Positions 1 to 8,373 of a stretch of 64,000 bases of DNA are shown one piece after another (the stretch's first letter is position 1; the number at the start of each line of letters is the position of its first letter). The notes below the pieces were generated by a model. The model saw nothing but the letters and a program-made list of their open reading frames with translations, was not told the DNA's origin and did no database searches. The DNA is taken from contig CBDDKR010000002.1 in NCBI GenBank assembly GCA_965230345.1, positions 1,364,001-1,428,000 of the forward strand, in the 5' to 3' direction. The stretch comes from JADKBO01 sp965230345 (GTDB lineage: Bacteria > Bacteroidota > Bacteroidia > Chitinophagales > Saprospiraceae). The translations under genes and the position numbers were made by a program.

Positions 1-1275
1 GAAGATCATTCACTTGCCAATAACAAAACGTTGTTGGACGCATTAGAAAAAGTATCGAAAAGAGGCGGAAATGTTCATTTATGTGGATTAGTATCTGATG
101 GTGGAGTCCATAGTCATATCAATCATCTAAAGGCGTTGATTGATATTGTTGATCGCAATACAGATCTACCTTCATACATTCATGCCTTTACTGATGGAAG
201 AGATTGTGATCCTAAGAGTGGATTGGGTTTCGTTGGAGAAATCGAAGACTATTCTAAAGGGAAAAGTACTAAGATCGCAACAATAATTGGCAGATATTAT
301 GCTATGGATAGAGATCGAAGGTGGGAGAGGATTAAGAAGGCTTATGACTTGATGGTCGATGGTAAGGGTGAATTTGCCCCAAGCCCAATGGAAGGAATTC
401 AGAGATCTTATGAAAATGAAATTACGGATGAATTTATTGAACCCATTATATTGGATAAAGAAGGAACCATAAAAGATGGAGATTTAGTTGTGTTTTTTAA
501 TTTCAGAACAGATCGTCCGAGGCAGTTGACTACTGTGTTGACTCAAAAAAACATGCCTGAGTTTGAAATGAATAAGTTAAGTATTGATATGATAACTTTT
601 ACCAATTACGATGATAGCTTTGATGGTGTAGATGTTTTGTATGAAAAAGAAAAGATAAAAAACTCATTAGGTGAAGTACTAGAAGCAAATGCGAAATCGC
701 AATTACGGATTGCAGAAACTGAGAAATATCCCCATGTTACGTTCTTTTTTTCTGGTGGTCGAGAAGTCCCATTTGAAGGTGAAGAAAGAATATTGGTTGC
801 TTCTCCAAAGGTGGCTACTTACGACTTGCAGCCAGAAATGAGTGCGGAAGAAATAACTACAAAACTTCTTGATTATCGTGCAAATAATGATGTTGATTTT
901 GTGTGTTTGAATTTTGCAAATGCTGATATGGTGGGGCATACTGGTGATTTTGAAGCAGCGGTTAAGTCTGTAGAAAAGGTGGATGAATGTGTCAAAAAAA
1001 TAATAGATCAAATTATACCTCAAGGTGATACTGCCTTGATCATAGCAGATCACGGAAACTCGGATTATATGGTAAATGATGATGGCTCTCCGCATACTGC
1101 GCACACGACTTTTCCTGTACCAGTGATCTTGGTTAGCAAAGGTTATGATAAGGATAATATGGATATAAAAGACGGAATTCTTGCTGATGTAGCACCTACT
1201 ATTCTTGATCTGTTAAACCTTGATCAACCATCTGAAATGACAGGTGAGTCTCTGATTGTTCCTAAAGTTGATTAA
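1..1275 (+). CDS. gpmI: 2,3-bisphosphoglycerate-independent phosphoglycerate mutase, 5' partial
   Basis: This is the cofactor-independent phosphoglycerate mutase that interconverts 3- and 2-phosphoglycerate in cytosolic glycolysis and gluconeogenesis. The frame is open from base 1, so the N-terminus, including the catalytic Ser of the phosphatase domain, lies outside the window. Visible family motifs are GRYYAMDRDRRWER (early), DGDLVVFFNFRTDRPRQL in the transferase domain, and the C-terminal metal-binding stretches ANADMVGHTG, IADHGNSDYM and HTAHTTFPVP. The usual family length is about 510 residues, so roughly 85-90 are missing. It stops with TAA at 1273-1275, followed immediately by a second in-frame TAA. 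The next gene, rfbA, follows after 72 bases on the same strand but is functionally unrelated. Confidence 0.96.
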   Translation, partial: EDHSLANNKTLLDALEKVSKRGGNVHLCGLVSDGGVHSHINHLKALIDIVDRNTDLPSYIHAFTDGRDCDPKSGLGFVGEIEDYSKGKSTKIATIIGRYYAMDRDRRWERIKKAYDLMVDGKGEFAPSPMEGIQRSYENEITDEFIEPIILDKEGTIKDGDLVVFFNFRTDRPRQLTTVLTQKNMPEFEMNKLSIDMITFTNYDDSFDGVDVLYEKEKIKNSLGEVLEANAKSQLRIAETEKYPHVTFFFSGGREVPFEGEERILVASPKVATYDLQPEMSAEEITTKLLDYRANNDVDFVCLNFANADMVGHTGDFEAAVKSVEKVDECVKKIIDQIIPQGDTALIIADHGNSDYMVNDDGSPHTAHTTFPVPVILVSKGYDKDNMDIKDGILADVAPTILDLLNLDQPSEMTGESLIVPKVD

Positions 1276-1347
1276 TAAGAACAAATGAGGCTTTACTGCG
1301 AACAATAATGGCTAAGTTTTTGCATTATATGTAGTAAAAGATAAAAA

Positions 1348-2208
1348 ATGAAAGGTATAATTCTAGCTGGAGGATTAGGAACAAGGTTATATCCACTGAC
1401 ATTGGCGATGAGTAAGCAAATGATGCCGGTGTATGACAAACCAATGATCTATTATCCATTAACGTCTATGATCTATGCTGGAATTAAAGAAATACTTATC
1501 ATTTCAACACCAAAGGATTTACCTCATTTTGAAAATCTACTTGGAGATGGAAGTGCGCTTGGTCTAAATATAGAATACGTACCTCAATACGAACCGAACG
1601 GACTGGCGCAAGCATTTGTACTTGGAGAAAAATTTGTAGGTAATGACTCTGTATCACTAATATTAGGAGATAATATTTTCTATGGAAATGGCTTAAACGA
1701 ATTGTTAAGGGCTTCAAATAATCCAGATGGAGGAATTGTTTTTGCTTATCAAGTTGCTGATCCTGAGAGATACGGTGTAGTAGAGTTTGATGAGAATCAA
1801 AAAGCAATATCTATAGAAGAAAAACCTTCAAATCCCAAAAGTAATTACGCTGTACCTGGAGTATATTTCTATGATAATACAGTAATAGAAGTTGCCAAGA
1901 ATCTAAAGCCTAGTGCTAGAGGAGAATATGAAATTACGGATGTAAACAGATATTATTTAGAAAAAGGGCGATTGAGTGTTGGAGTTTTAGGGAGGGGAAT
2001 TGCTTGGTTGGATACAGGGACACATACTTCATTAATGCAGGCGGGTCAGTTTATTCAAGTTATTGAAGAGAGGCAAGGTTTAAAAATAGGGTGTATTGAA
2101 GAAGCAGCATGGGAGATGGGATTTATCGATGATGCACAATTAGAAAAACTTGGACATCGATACATTAAGAGTGGGTATGGAGATTATTTGCTTAATCTAC
2201 TCAAATAA
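1348..2208 (+). CDS. rfbA: Glucose-1-phosphate thymidylyltransferase
   Basis: RfbA/RmlA makes dTDP-glucose from glucose 1-phosphate and dTTP, the first step toward dTDP-L-rhamnose and other deoxysugars of surface polysaccharides. The 286-residue length is typical. The N-terminal nucleotide-binding signature GGLGTRLYPLT (residues 7-17) is followed by the KQMMPVYDKPMIYYPL segment, LILGDNIFYG and the sugar-contact EKPSNPKSNYAVPGVYFYD region, all in the normal order. The start is ATG after an A-rich stretch. No rfbB, C or D lies beside it, so the rest of the pathway must be elsewhere in the genome. Confidence 0.96.
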   Translation: MKGIILAGGLGTRLYPLTLAMSKQMMPVYDKPMIYYPLTSMIYAGIKEILIISTPKDLPHFENLLGDGSALGLNIEYVPQYEPNGLAQAFVLGEKFVGNDSVSLILGDNIFYGNGLNELLRASNNPDGGIVFAYQVADPERYGVVEFDENQKAISIEEKPSNPKSNYAVPGVYFYDNTVIEVAKNLKPSARGEYEITDVNRYYLEKGRLSVGVLGRGIAWLDTGTHTSLMQAGQFIQVIEERQGLKIGCIEEAAWEMGFIDDAQLEKLGHRYIKSGYGDYLLNLLK

Positions 2209-2345
2209 GTTTTAGATTTGAGCCTAGTTTAGAACTATATAATTTAGCAAAGTGACGAAGAGAAATGATAATTAGTTTGAGCATTCCTCTTTATTCAACT
2301 ATTTATCAATAATGTTGTTGATTCACTTTAGAAAATCAAAAGTAA

Positions 2346-3983
2346 GTGAAAGTAAGTATAGCGCAGTTAAATTTTATCATTGGAGATTACGATGGTAACA
2401 CAAAGAAAATGATTCAATCCATTCAATCTGCAAAGGAAAATGGAGCAGATATAGTTTGTTTTAGTGAATTAGCAACTTGTGGTTATCCTCCAAGAGATTT
2501 TTTAGAATTTGATGACTTTATTGGTCTTTCTGAACAGGCTATTCAAAGGTTGTCAGAACATTCACACGATATTGGAATAGTTGTCGGTGCCCCTTCAAGA
2601 AATTGTAAGCCAGAAGGTAAAGACTTGTTTAATTCTGCTTACTTTTTGTATAATGGTGAGGTTCAGTTTGTGCAACATAAGACGTTGTTACCGACCTATG
2701 ATATATTCGATGAATATAGATATTTCGAACCAGCCAAGTCATGGAATACTTTTGTATTTAGAGGAAAGAAAATTGCCTTGACGGTATGTGAAGACATTTG
2801 GGATATCAATACAGATAATCCGTTATACAATGTTGTTCCTCTTGATGAAATGATGAAAGATTCTCCTGATTTCATAATCAATGTTTCTGCATCACCCTTC
2901 AGTTATAAACATGGAGAGGCACGATTGAATATAATCAAGGCGAATGCAGAGCGGTACAAGATTCCTATGTTTTATATTAATCACGTAGGAGCTCAGACAG
3001 AAGTGTTGTTTGATGGTGGAAGTGTAGTCATTTCTGGCAACGGAACTGTGGTTGATGAAATGCCTTATTTTGAAGAATGTCAGAGACAATACAACTTGGA
3101 TGAAGTGATTGCTTGTCAAAAAGACAATGAACAAGAAAAAGAAAAAATAGCATTGATTCACGATGCACTTGTGATGGGTGTAAGAGACTACTTTGAAAAG
3201 TTGGGTTTTTCTAAGGCTATATTAGGGCTGTCAGGAGGGATAGACTCAGCAGTCACATTGGTAATAGCAGCTAGGGCATTAGGACCTGAAAATGTAAGGG
3301 TACTATTAATGCCATCCCAGTTTTCATCGGATCATAGTGTAAAAGACGCAGAAGACTTGGCGAATAATCTCGGCGTAGAATACAATATTATTCCGATCAA
3401 AGGCTTGTATGAAGGGTTTTTGGAAAGCCTAAATCCTATTTTTGAAGATAAACCATTCAATGTAGCCGAAGAGAATATCCAAGCAAGAATTAGGGGGATT
3501 CTTAATATGGCGATATCCAACAAGTTTGGTAATATTTTACTGAATACGACTAATAAGAGTGAAATGGCTGTTGGTTATGGTACCTTGTATGGAGACTTGT
3601 GCGGAGGACTTTCTGTAATTGGAGATGTATATAAAATGGATGTTTTTAAATTGGCGAGATATATGAATAAAGATGGTGAGGTTATTCCTGAAAACTCTAT
3701 AATTAAGCCTCCGTCAGCAGAATTACGTCCTAATCAAAAGGACAGTGATAGTCTGCCTGATTATGAAATATTGGACCAGATTCTTCATTGTTATATCGAA
3801 GGTCGAATGAGTCCTGAAGAGATCATCGAGCAAGGGTTTGATGAAAAAGTAGTTAAAAGGACATTGAGGTTGGTTAATATTAATGAGTTTAAGAGACATC
3901 AAACTGCTCCAGTGTTAAGGGTTAGTCCAAAAGCATTTGGAATGGGGAGAAGAATGCCAATAGTGGGTAAGTATTTGAGCTAG
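2346..3983 (+). CDS. nadE: Glutamine-dependent NAD+ synthetase
   Basis: A cytosolic ligase that completes NAD biosynthesis by amidating nicotinate adenine dinucleotide with ammonia released from glutamine. The 545 residues hold two domains. The N-terminal nitrilase-type glutaminase (about 1-260) shows its Glu in CFSELATCGYPPRDF, Lys in HKTLLPTYDIFDEYRYF and the Cys nucleophile in LTVCEDIWD. The C-terminal synthetase (about 265-545) carries the ATP pyrophosphatase P-loop GLSGGIDSAVT near residue 295 and NTTNKSEMAVGYGTLYGD. The start is GTG at 2346, chosen because the glutaminase fold begins directly with KVSIAQLNF and no in-frame ATG lies upstream. Its own promoter probably sits in the 137-base gap after rfbA. 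Confidence 0.96.
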   Translation: MKVSIAQLNFIIGDYDGNTKKMIQSIQSAKENGADIVCFSELATCGYPPRDFLEFDDFIGLSEQAIQRLSEHSHDIGIVVGAPSRNCKPEGKDLFNSAYFLYNGEVQFVQHKTLLPTYDIFDEYRYFEPAKSWNTFVFRGKKIALTVCEDIWDINTDNPLYNVVPLDEMMKDSPDFIINVSASPFSYKHGEARLNIIKANAERYKIPMFYINHVGAQTEVLFDGGSVVISGNGTVVDEMPYFEECQRQYNLDEVIACQKDNEQEKEKIALIHDALVMGVRDYFEKLGFSKAILGLSGGIDSAVTLVIAARALGPENVRVLLMPSQFSSDHSVKDAEDLANNLGVEYNIIPIKGLYEGFLESLNPIFEDKPFNVAEENIQARIRGILNMAISNKFGNILLNTTNKSEMAVGYGTLYGDLCGGLSVIGDVYKMDVFKLARYMNKDGEVIPENSIIKPPSAELRPNQKDSDSLPDYEILDQILHCYIEGRMSPEEIIEQGFDEKVVKRTLRLVNINEFKRHQTAPVLRVSPKAFGMGRRMPIVGKYLS

Positions 3984-4073
3984 TTATACGCACAACTCAA
4001 TGTATATAAAACTGTTTCATTAATACAAAGTCAATTCTATTTCTTTTGAAAATTGACATAATAAATAGGTTTA

Positions 4074-4892
4074 ATGAAATCCGAAATTCTAAATAGAAAA
4101 GGAGCTAGAAAGGCACAAGGTATTCTAGGAGAGGTAATAACTCTTTTGAATAGAGGAAAAATAGAGACGGTTAATCTTACGGAATGGCTATCTATAGATC
4201 ATATTCAACTTATCAAGGAGGTTTTCCCTGAAATAGGAATAAATAGTCAAGCGATAACTAAGATAATTAATGAAATAGAACATCAGAAAAAGGCTTCTAC
4301 CATGCAAGTTATTAAATTGGTAGGCACCTTGCTTTTTTATACAAGCAAAGACAATACGGATCTTCGGACTAGATACCTGAATTTAAGTTCTCACAATTCG
4401 GATTCTATTCGTTGTTATGCTCCATATCTCATTGCCATGAATACGAATCTGGGAATTGCTGAAAAATTGCATAAAGCAGAAGATTTGATTTGCGATGATC
4501 ATTTTGGAGTTCGTGAAGTTATTTGGATGGCTCTAAGACCAGAAATTTCCCTAGATCTTAAAAAATCCATTGAATTATTGGGTGAAATGGCTAAGCATTC
4601 GAACGATTATGCGAGAAGGTTTGCTTCAGAGGTTATTAGACCTAGAGGTGTTTGGTGTAAACATATTGAAGCATTAAAAGAACAACCTGAAATGGCTTTA
4701 CCAGTACTTGAGCCTTTGAAGGCAGATAAATCTAAATATGTTCAAGACAGTGTTGGCAATTGGTTAAATGACGCAAGCAAATCAAAACCAGAATTTGTGA
4801 TAGGATTATGTGATCAATGGAAGAAATCATCACCAACTAAAGAGACAGAAAGAATCATAAAGAAAGCTAGACGCACCATTGATAAAAAGTGA
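4074..4892 (+). CDS. AlkC-like DNA alkylation repair protein (HEAT repeats)
   Basis: A 272-residue all-helical protein resembling the AlkC/AlkD superfamily (COG4335 type), HEAT-like glycosylases that excise N3- and N7-alkylated purines. The family-like stretches are RCYAPYLIAMN, FGVREVIWMALRP, YARRFASEVIRPRGVWC and KYVQDSVGNWLNDASK, the last typical of the C-terminal HEAT repeat. The Trp/Arg-rich YARRFASE..RPRGVW loop sits where these proteins contact DNA. The family assignment comes from remembered motifs, not a search. The stop overlaps a possible GTG start (GTGA, 4889-4892), suggesting a downstream coupled gene that the insertion sequences have removed. Confidence 0.75.
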   Translation: MKSEILNRKGARKAQGILGEVITLLNRGKIETVNLTEWLSIDHIQLIKEVFPEIGINSQAITKIINEIEHQKKASTMQVIKLVGTLLFYTSKDNTDLRTRYLNLSSHNSDSIRCYAPYLIAMNTNLGIAEKLHKAEDLICDDHFGVREVIWMALRPEISLDLKKSIELLGEMAKHSNDYARRFASEVIRPRGVWCKHIEALKEQPEMALPVLEPLKADKSKYVQDSVGNWLNDASKSKPEFVIGLCDQWKKSSPTKETERIIKKARRTIDKK

Positions 4893-4990
4893 ACTTGATT
4901 AGACAAGGTTGCTGTTTTGGACATTTTGAAATAGTCCCTTTGGTTGATAAGGATCTTTACGAAGGAATAAGAATCTCTGTTTCTACATAG
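4889..4990 (+). pseudogene. Possible 5' stub of a gene truncated by the IS cluster
   Basis: An open frame of 33 codons begins with GTG overlapping the stop of the AlkC-like gene by four bases (GTGA), the usual geometry of translational coupling. It encodes MNLIRQGCCFGHFEIVPLV followed by DKDLYEGIRISVST and ends in TAG at 4988-4990, exactly where the insertion-sequence DNA appears to begin. The peptide looks like ordinary protein rather than random translation, but I do not recognise the family. No matching 3' remainder is visible on the far side of the IS cluster (8270-8373). It could also be a chance frame. Confidence 0.35.
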
Positions 4991-6232
4991 TTGATCCTTA
5001 AAAAGTCCATTTTTGAAATTTTAAGTTCTTGACATTAAAATAGATAATTACATTATCTAATATTTCAATTGTGTATGTAAAATTAAATGGACATAAAAAG
5101 GCAATTTGATTGAGCCTTTTCTTTAAATTGTATCCCATTGCCGCACTTATGGAATTGATAATGTCTCCGATCACCCCTTTTAGATAGTTTCTTATCATGC
5201 GATGATCGTATTTGATGTGACCTATAACGGGTTCTATTGCTGCCCGTCCCCTAAAGCGCTTTCGGGCCTTTTGCTTTTGATACTTGCTTTGTTTACGACT
5301 GCCTGGCTGGGGCAATAGAATATCTACTCCTTGTACTTTTGTAGCTCCTCGATATCCTCTATCTGTAATGGCTACTTTCGGCATTGTTCCTTTTAAATGG
5401 CTCAGTATTCTTTGACATTGTGCCAAGCTTGGTGCTAGTAGCTTACTGTCATGTGGATTACCTGTTACGGATAGGGATCCTAAGATGACTCCTGATTTAC
5501 TCCCTCGTATCATCGTCACTTTACTACCAAATTCGTATTGTTTATGCGCCTTACCTTTGGCAATACAGGCCGTCATCGGTTCATGTAAAGAATAGATTTA
5601 TCCTTATCTTTTCGTTTTTGTTTTAGTACTTGCTCATACATGTTTAATTCTTCGCAGTACTTGATATTTAATATTTCTTCTGGCAACTCTCTTCTTAGCT
5701 CTCTGATCAATCGCCCTGCTATAGTTTGTATGCGTTTCCTTGCTTTTCTCGCTTTCTTTGCTCGTTTGGGATGCTTGGAATTATACTGATCCTTCATTAG
5801 TCCTTTTACTTCGCGTCGATAACTTTGACGTAATGAGGTATTCTCTTAGACTGATATTTTTAAACAGTTGTCAATGATCTTTTTGGCAAGCTTTGCATCT
5901 GTAGGAAACGTTATATTCTTGGGCTGTACCGTAGAATCAACATGTACTTCTTTTTCGCATAATGCTCCTTTATGTATCTTAACCGTATAGCTCATGATCT
6001 TTTCCATCCCTTCTTGTCCCATCCGCTTACGGAAATGTACAAATTCTGAAGGATCAAACGGTTGTTGGGTTTGAAAGTACTGTTCTCCTGTAAAATATTG
6101 CCAATATGGATTTTCAATCCATCTTGCAACTACTGTTTCGTCACTCATATTGAACATGTTCTTCAAATATAACATACCCACCATCGTTCGTATCGGAATG
6201 GACGGCCTTCCTTTTTCTGAATAATAACCTTC
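4991..6232 (-). mobile_element. IS5-like element remnant
   Basis: DNA body of the IS5-like element. Its downstream (3') end lies close to 4991, just past the stub frame that ends at 4990. The upstream end is cut by the IS982 terminal repeat at 6233. Only one end survives, so terminal repeats and target duplication cannot be checked within the window. The transposase inside is inactive. Confidence 0.6.
4998..6232 (-). pseudogene. Decayed IS5-type transposase
   Basis: Three frames on the minus strand together make one DDE transposase of the IS5 superfamily. The N-terminal segment (6184-5846) reads MVGMLYLKNMFNMSDETVV and the frame extends upstream to the family GYYSEKGRPSIPIRT, then stops at an IS982 end. 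It is broken by an in-frame TAA (5846-5848) and by a one-base loss in an A run (near 5596-5598), after which IYSLHEPMTACIAKGKAHK resumes in the next frame. The third part (5576-4998) has the typical C-terminal half, with VAITDRGYRG (second Asp) and RAAIEPVIGHIKYDHRM (Glu). The element's own right end is missing. Confidence 0.88.
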
Positions 6233-6247
6233 TAACCTAAGTTCGAT
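6233..6247 (+). repeat. IS982 left terminal inverted repeat
   Basis: TAACCTAAGTTCGAT matches, in inverse orientation, the 15 bases at 7024-7038 with a single mismatch (A/T at position 7). It sits directly after the transposase stop and interrupts the IS5-like reading frame. Confidence 0.7.
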
Positions 6248-6248
6248 A

Positions 6249-7004
6249 TTAAAAAAGAGCTAATTGCGAAGAATTTTGTGGTGTAAACTGATATAATTTG
6301 ATTGTGGGCTTTTTTGGCAAGAAAGAGTATGCTATTAATCCAGCTAAGAGATTATTAATAAAATTGTGGAATGAACGATGGCGAGAATGTTCTATCATAC
6401 AAATGTTTTTTAATTGATCGTTGATCGTTTCAATGATGCTACGTTTGCGTAGCATTATCTTATCGATTAAAGGCATCAATGAGTTTTTCATGTTTTTACG
6501 TATCCCTGTTACCAGATGTATGCCATTATCAAAAAGCACTTCTGTAAGTTGCTTGCTAACATAGCCTTTATCTCCATACAGTTTGCCCCAGATCCTTTTA
6601 AACAAATTACCCTTTAACGGTGTACGATCATCAACATTTGCTTGAGTGATCTGAAAATCAATCACTTGGCCATATTCATTGACAACTAAATGAAGTTTAA
6701 AGCCAAAGAAATATCCCATTGTGGACTTCCCCCTTGTCGCAATATTCTTAAATACTTTATGATTAAAAATCCGTTTGTTTTTACATACCCTTATGGGAGT
6801 AGAGTCAACAAAAGATATACCAGTACAGCTTCCTAAACAACATGTCTTTGCGAACAAGGCCATGGGTAATAATGCTTTTTTCTGAAGTTTTACAAAACGA
6901 TTATAAGAAACGAGATTGGGAAATTCTGAGGACAAATGTTTGACGAGATATTGATTATAAAACCATTTGAAACATCGTATGCCACTCAATTGAAATAGAA
7001 TCAT
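6249..7004 (-). pseudogene. IS982-family transposase, N-terminally truncated
   Basis: A DDE transposase of the IS982 family, 251 residues from the first ATG, whereas I recall about 290-300 for full-length members. All three catalytic acidic residues are present: Asp in GISFVDSTPIRVC, Asp in KLYGDKGYVSKQL and Glu in KRSIIETINDQLKN. The family C-terminal run CMIEHSRHRSFHNFINNLLA is intact. The expected preceding segment (an SxSEVMTIL-like helix) is represented only by LTIMILFQLSG, after an in-frame TGA, so about 40 residues are absent. The right inverted repeat lies only 20 bases upstream of the ATG. It is probably inactive, although translation from ATG 7004 cannot be excluded. Confidence 0.85.
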
Positions 7005-7009
7005 TATTG

Positions 7010-8248
7010 TCAGTCAAATATTAATCGAACTAAGGTTATTACTGATGCTAATTGATCGAAGTGTAATTTATGTTTTGAGGGTCTTCCTTTTCTTTTGAAG
7101 TCGGTTTTTATCCCATGTTTGGTTACATATACTCGATTTGTATTATTGGCATAGATGCGGTCTGCTCCTACCACTTTTAGTTTCTTTTTAAACAGCTTTT
7201 GTGTAAGCCAAATACTTTTCTTTAATCTCACTCCCTCATTAAATGCCTCATAGCTCAAATGCTCTATAAAACTAATCCCGTCTACTTGTATCTTATTCAC
7301 CTTGGCACCAAACTCAACCTTCTTTACTTCTTTACCTCTTACTACTGGGCGGATATATGGCTTATCGATACTCACAATTCTTCTCTTTGGCTGTTGGTCT
7401 TCAAAGAAATAAGCCCATTGTTGGGCTAGTACCTTTTTGCTTGCCTCTCGTCTTTTCCAATAGTTATCCGTAAACGTATTTAGCATTTTACCTTCCAAAG
7501 GAATTAGTAAGTCGTTAATCTTATCCAATAACTTGAGTAGTGATCGGCGTAAGGCTCGTTTTTCTTTGCGAGATGGCTTCTTTGACTTGCTATAGTTTGT
7601 ATATCGTTTAGACCACTTAGTAAACTTGGTTCGAGGTCTTCTTTTCCCCAATAGATTGCTACATTTTATTAGCACCTTGTAGTTCCATTCTACTGATTCC
7701 CATAGTAATTTTATGTCTGTAGGATATCTGATTGTACTTTCATAACAAGTAGCATCACATACCATACTATCTAAATTAGCCATGTAGGGCTTCCAATGAG
7801 TGGCTAGTATGGATTGTAATTTATCTATGTTAAGGCGTTGGGCTAATTCACACCGTATCTCACTTATAATCTTGAAGTTTGTCAGCGGTGAATTAATGGG
7901 AATTATGATGTCACAAAAGATTTGATAATGAATGTTGCCATTGAGATGTTCCAAAAGCTTAGAGTCAGAACAGCCTGCATAATGTTTCAAAAACATCAGC
8001 GCTATTTTGCCTCTTGGAGAAAATATACCTTGAGGCCCTTTCTTATGTTCCTTTAACCCAAACCCCTTGACTAAGTCTTGCCAAGGAATAGAAGTATACA
8101 TCGATCCTAATCGGGTCTTTTTAAAGCCTTCTAAATGTTCCTTATAATGAGTATCGAAATTTGGAAAGAATAATATACCTTGAAACTGAGAAAATCGTCT
8201 TACTTTCACCTTAAATACTTTTAGATTACCCCGTTTTTCAGCGTCCAA
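7010..8248 (-). pseudogene. IS1182-type transposase, 3' truncated
   Basis: A 412-residue frame with the N-terminal two thirds of an IS1182/IS5-group DDE transposase. It shows GKIALMFLKHYAGCSDSKLL, the first catalytic Asp in DSMVCDATCYESTIRYPTD, an Arg/Lys-rich insertion, a KVEFGAKVNKIQVDG strand and VGADRIYANNTNRVYV with the second Asp. After KRKGRPSKHK the sequence runs into the IS982 inverted repeat (ASVI|TLVRLI) and stops at 7010, so the catalytic Glu region is missing. The listed TTG start at 8248 is weak; a GTG giving VKVRRFSQFQ is equally likely. It cannot be functional as it stands. Confidence 0.82.
7024..7038 (-). repeat. IS982 right terminal inverted repeat
   Basis: Read on the minus strand this is TAACCTTAGTTCGAT, a 14/15 match to the left repeat at 6233-6247. 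It overlaps the truncated 3' end of the neighbouring IS1182-like transposase. Confidence 0.68.
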
Positions 8249-8270
8249 CTAAAGAAACGGGGTTTTCTTT
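7039..8270 (-). mobile_element. IS1182-like element remnant
   Basis: Body of the third insertion sequence. Its 3' end is replaced by the IS982 repeat at 7038. The upstream end is probably near the hairpin at 8231-8264; no terminal repeat partner remains to fix the boundary exactly. Confidence 0.55.
8231..8269. terminator. GC stem hairpin at the end of the IS cluster
   Basis: CCCCGTTT (8231-8238) pairs perfectly with AAACGGGG (8257-8264) around an 18-base loop and is followed by TTTTC TTTT on the plus strand. It may be a terminator that shields the transposase from outside transcription, or part of the element's terminal structure. The stem overlaps the presumed transposase start. Confidence 0.45.
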
Positions 8271-8373
8271 TGTATTAAAATAACACTTAATATGTTGATT
8301 TCAAAGAATTTAGAGCACTTCTGGATATCCCTATAATAGATCGCAAAATATCTTCAGAATATTATAACAAGTT

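Larger units (their letters stand above)
6233..7038 (-). mobile_element. IS982-family element, internally deleted
   Basis: An 806-base element is bounded by a 15-base inverted repeat: TAACCTAAGTTCGAT at 6233-6247 and its inverse at 7024-7038 with one mismatch. It carries an IS982 transposase lacking the N-terminal segment. The left flank is the interior of an IS5-type transposase and the right flank is the interior of an IS1182-type transposase. The bases just outside (ending AACCTTC on the left, starting TTACTGA on the right) show no target duplication. Confidence 0.72.

Noticed and set aside
703..1104. 133-codon minus-strand frame opposite gpmI
   Set aside because: It lies wholly antisense to a well-conserved enzyme and its translation has no recognisable domain.
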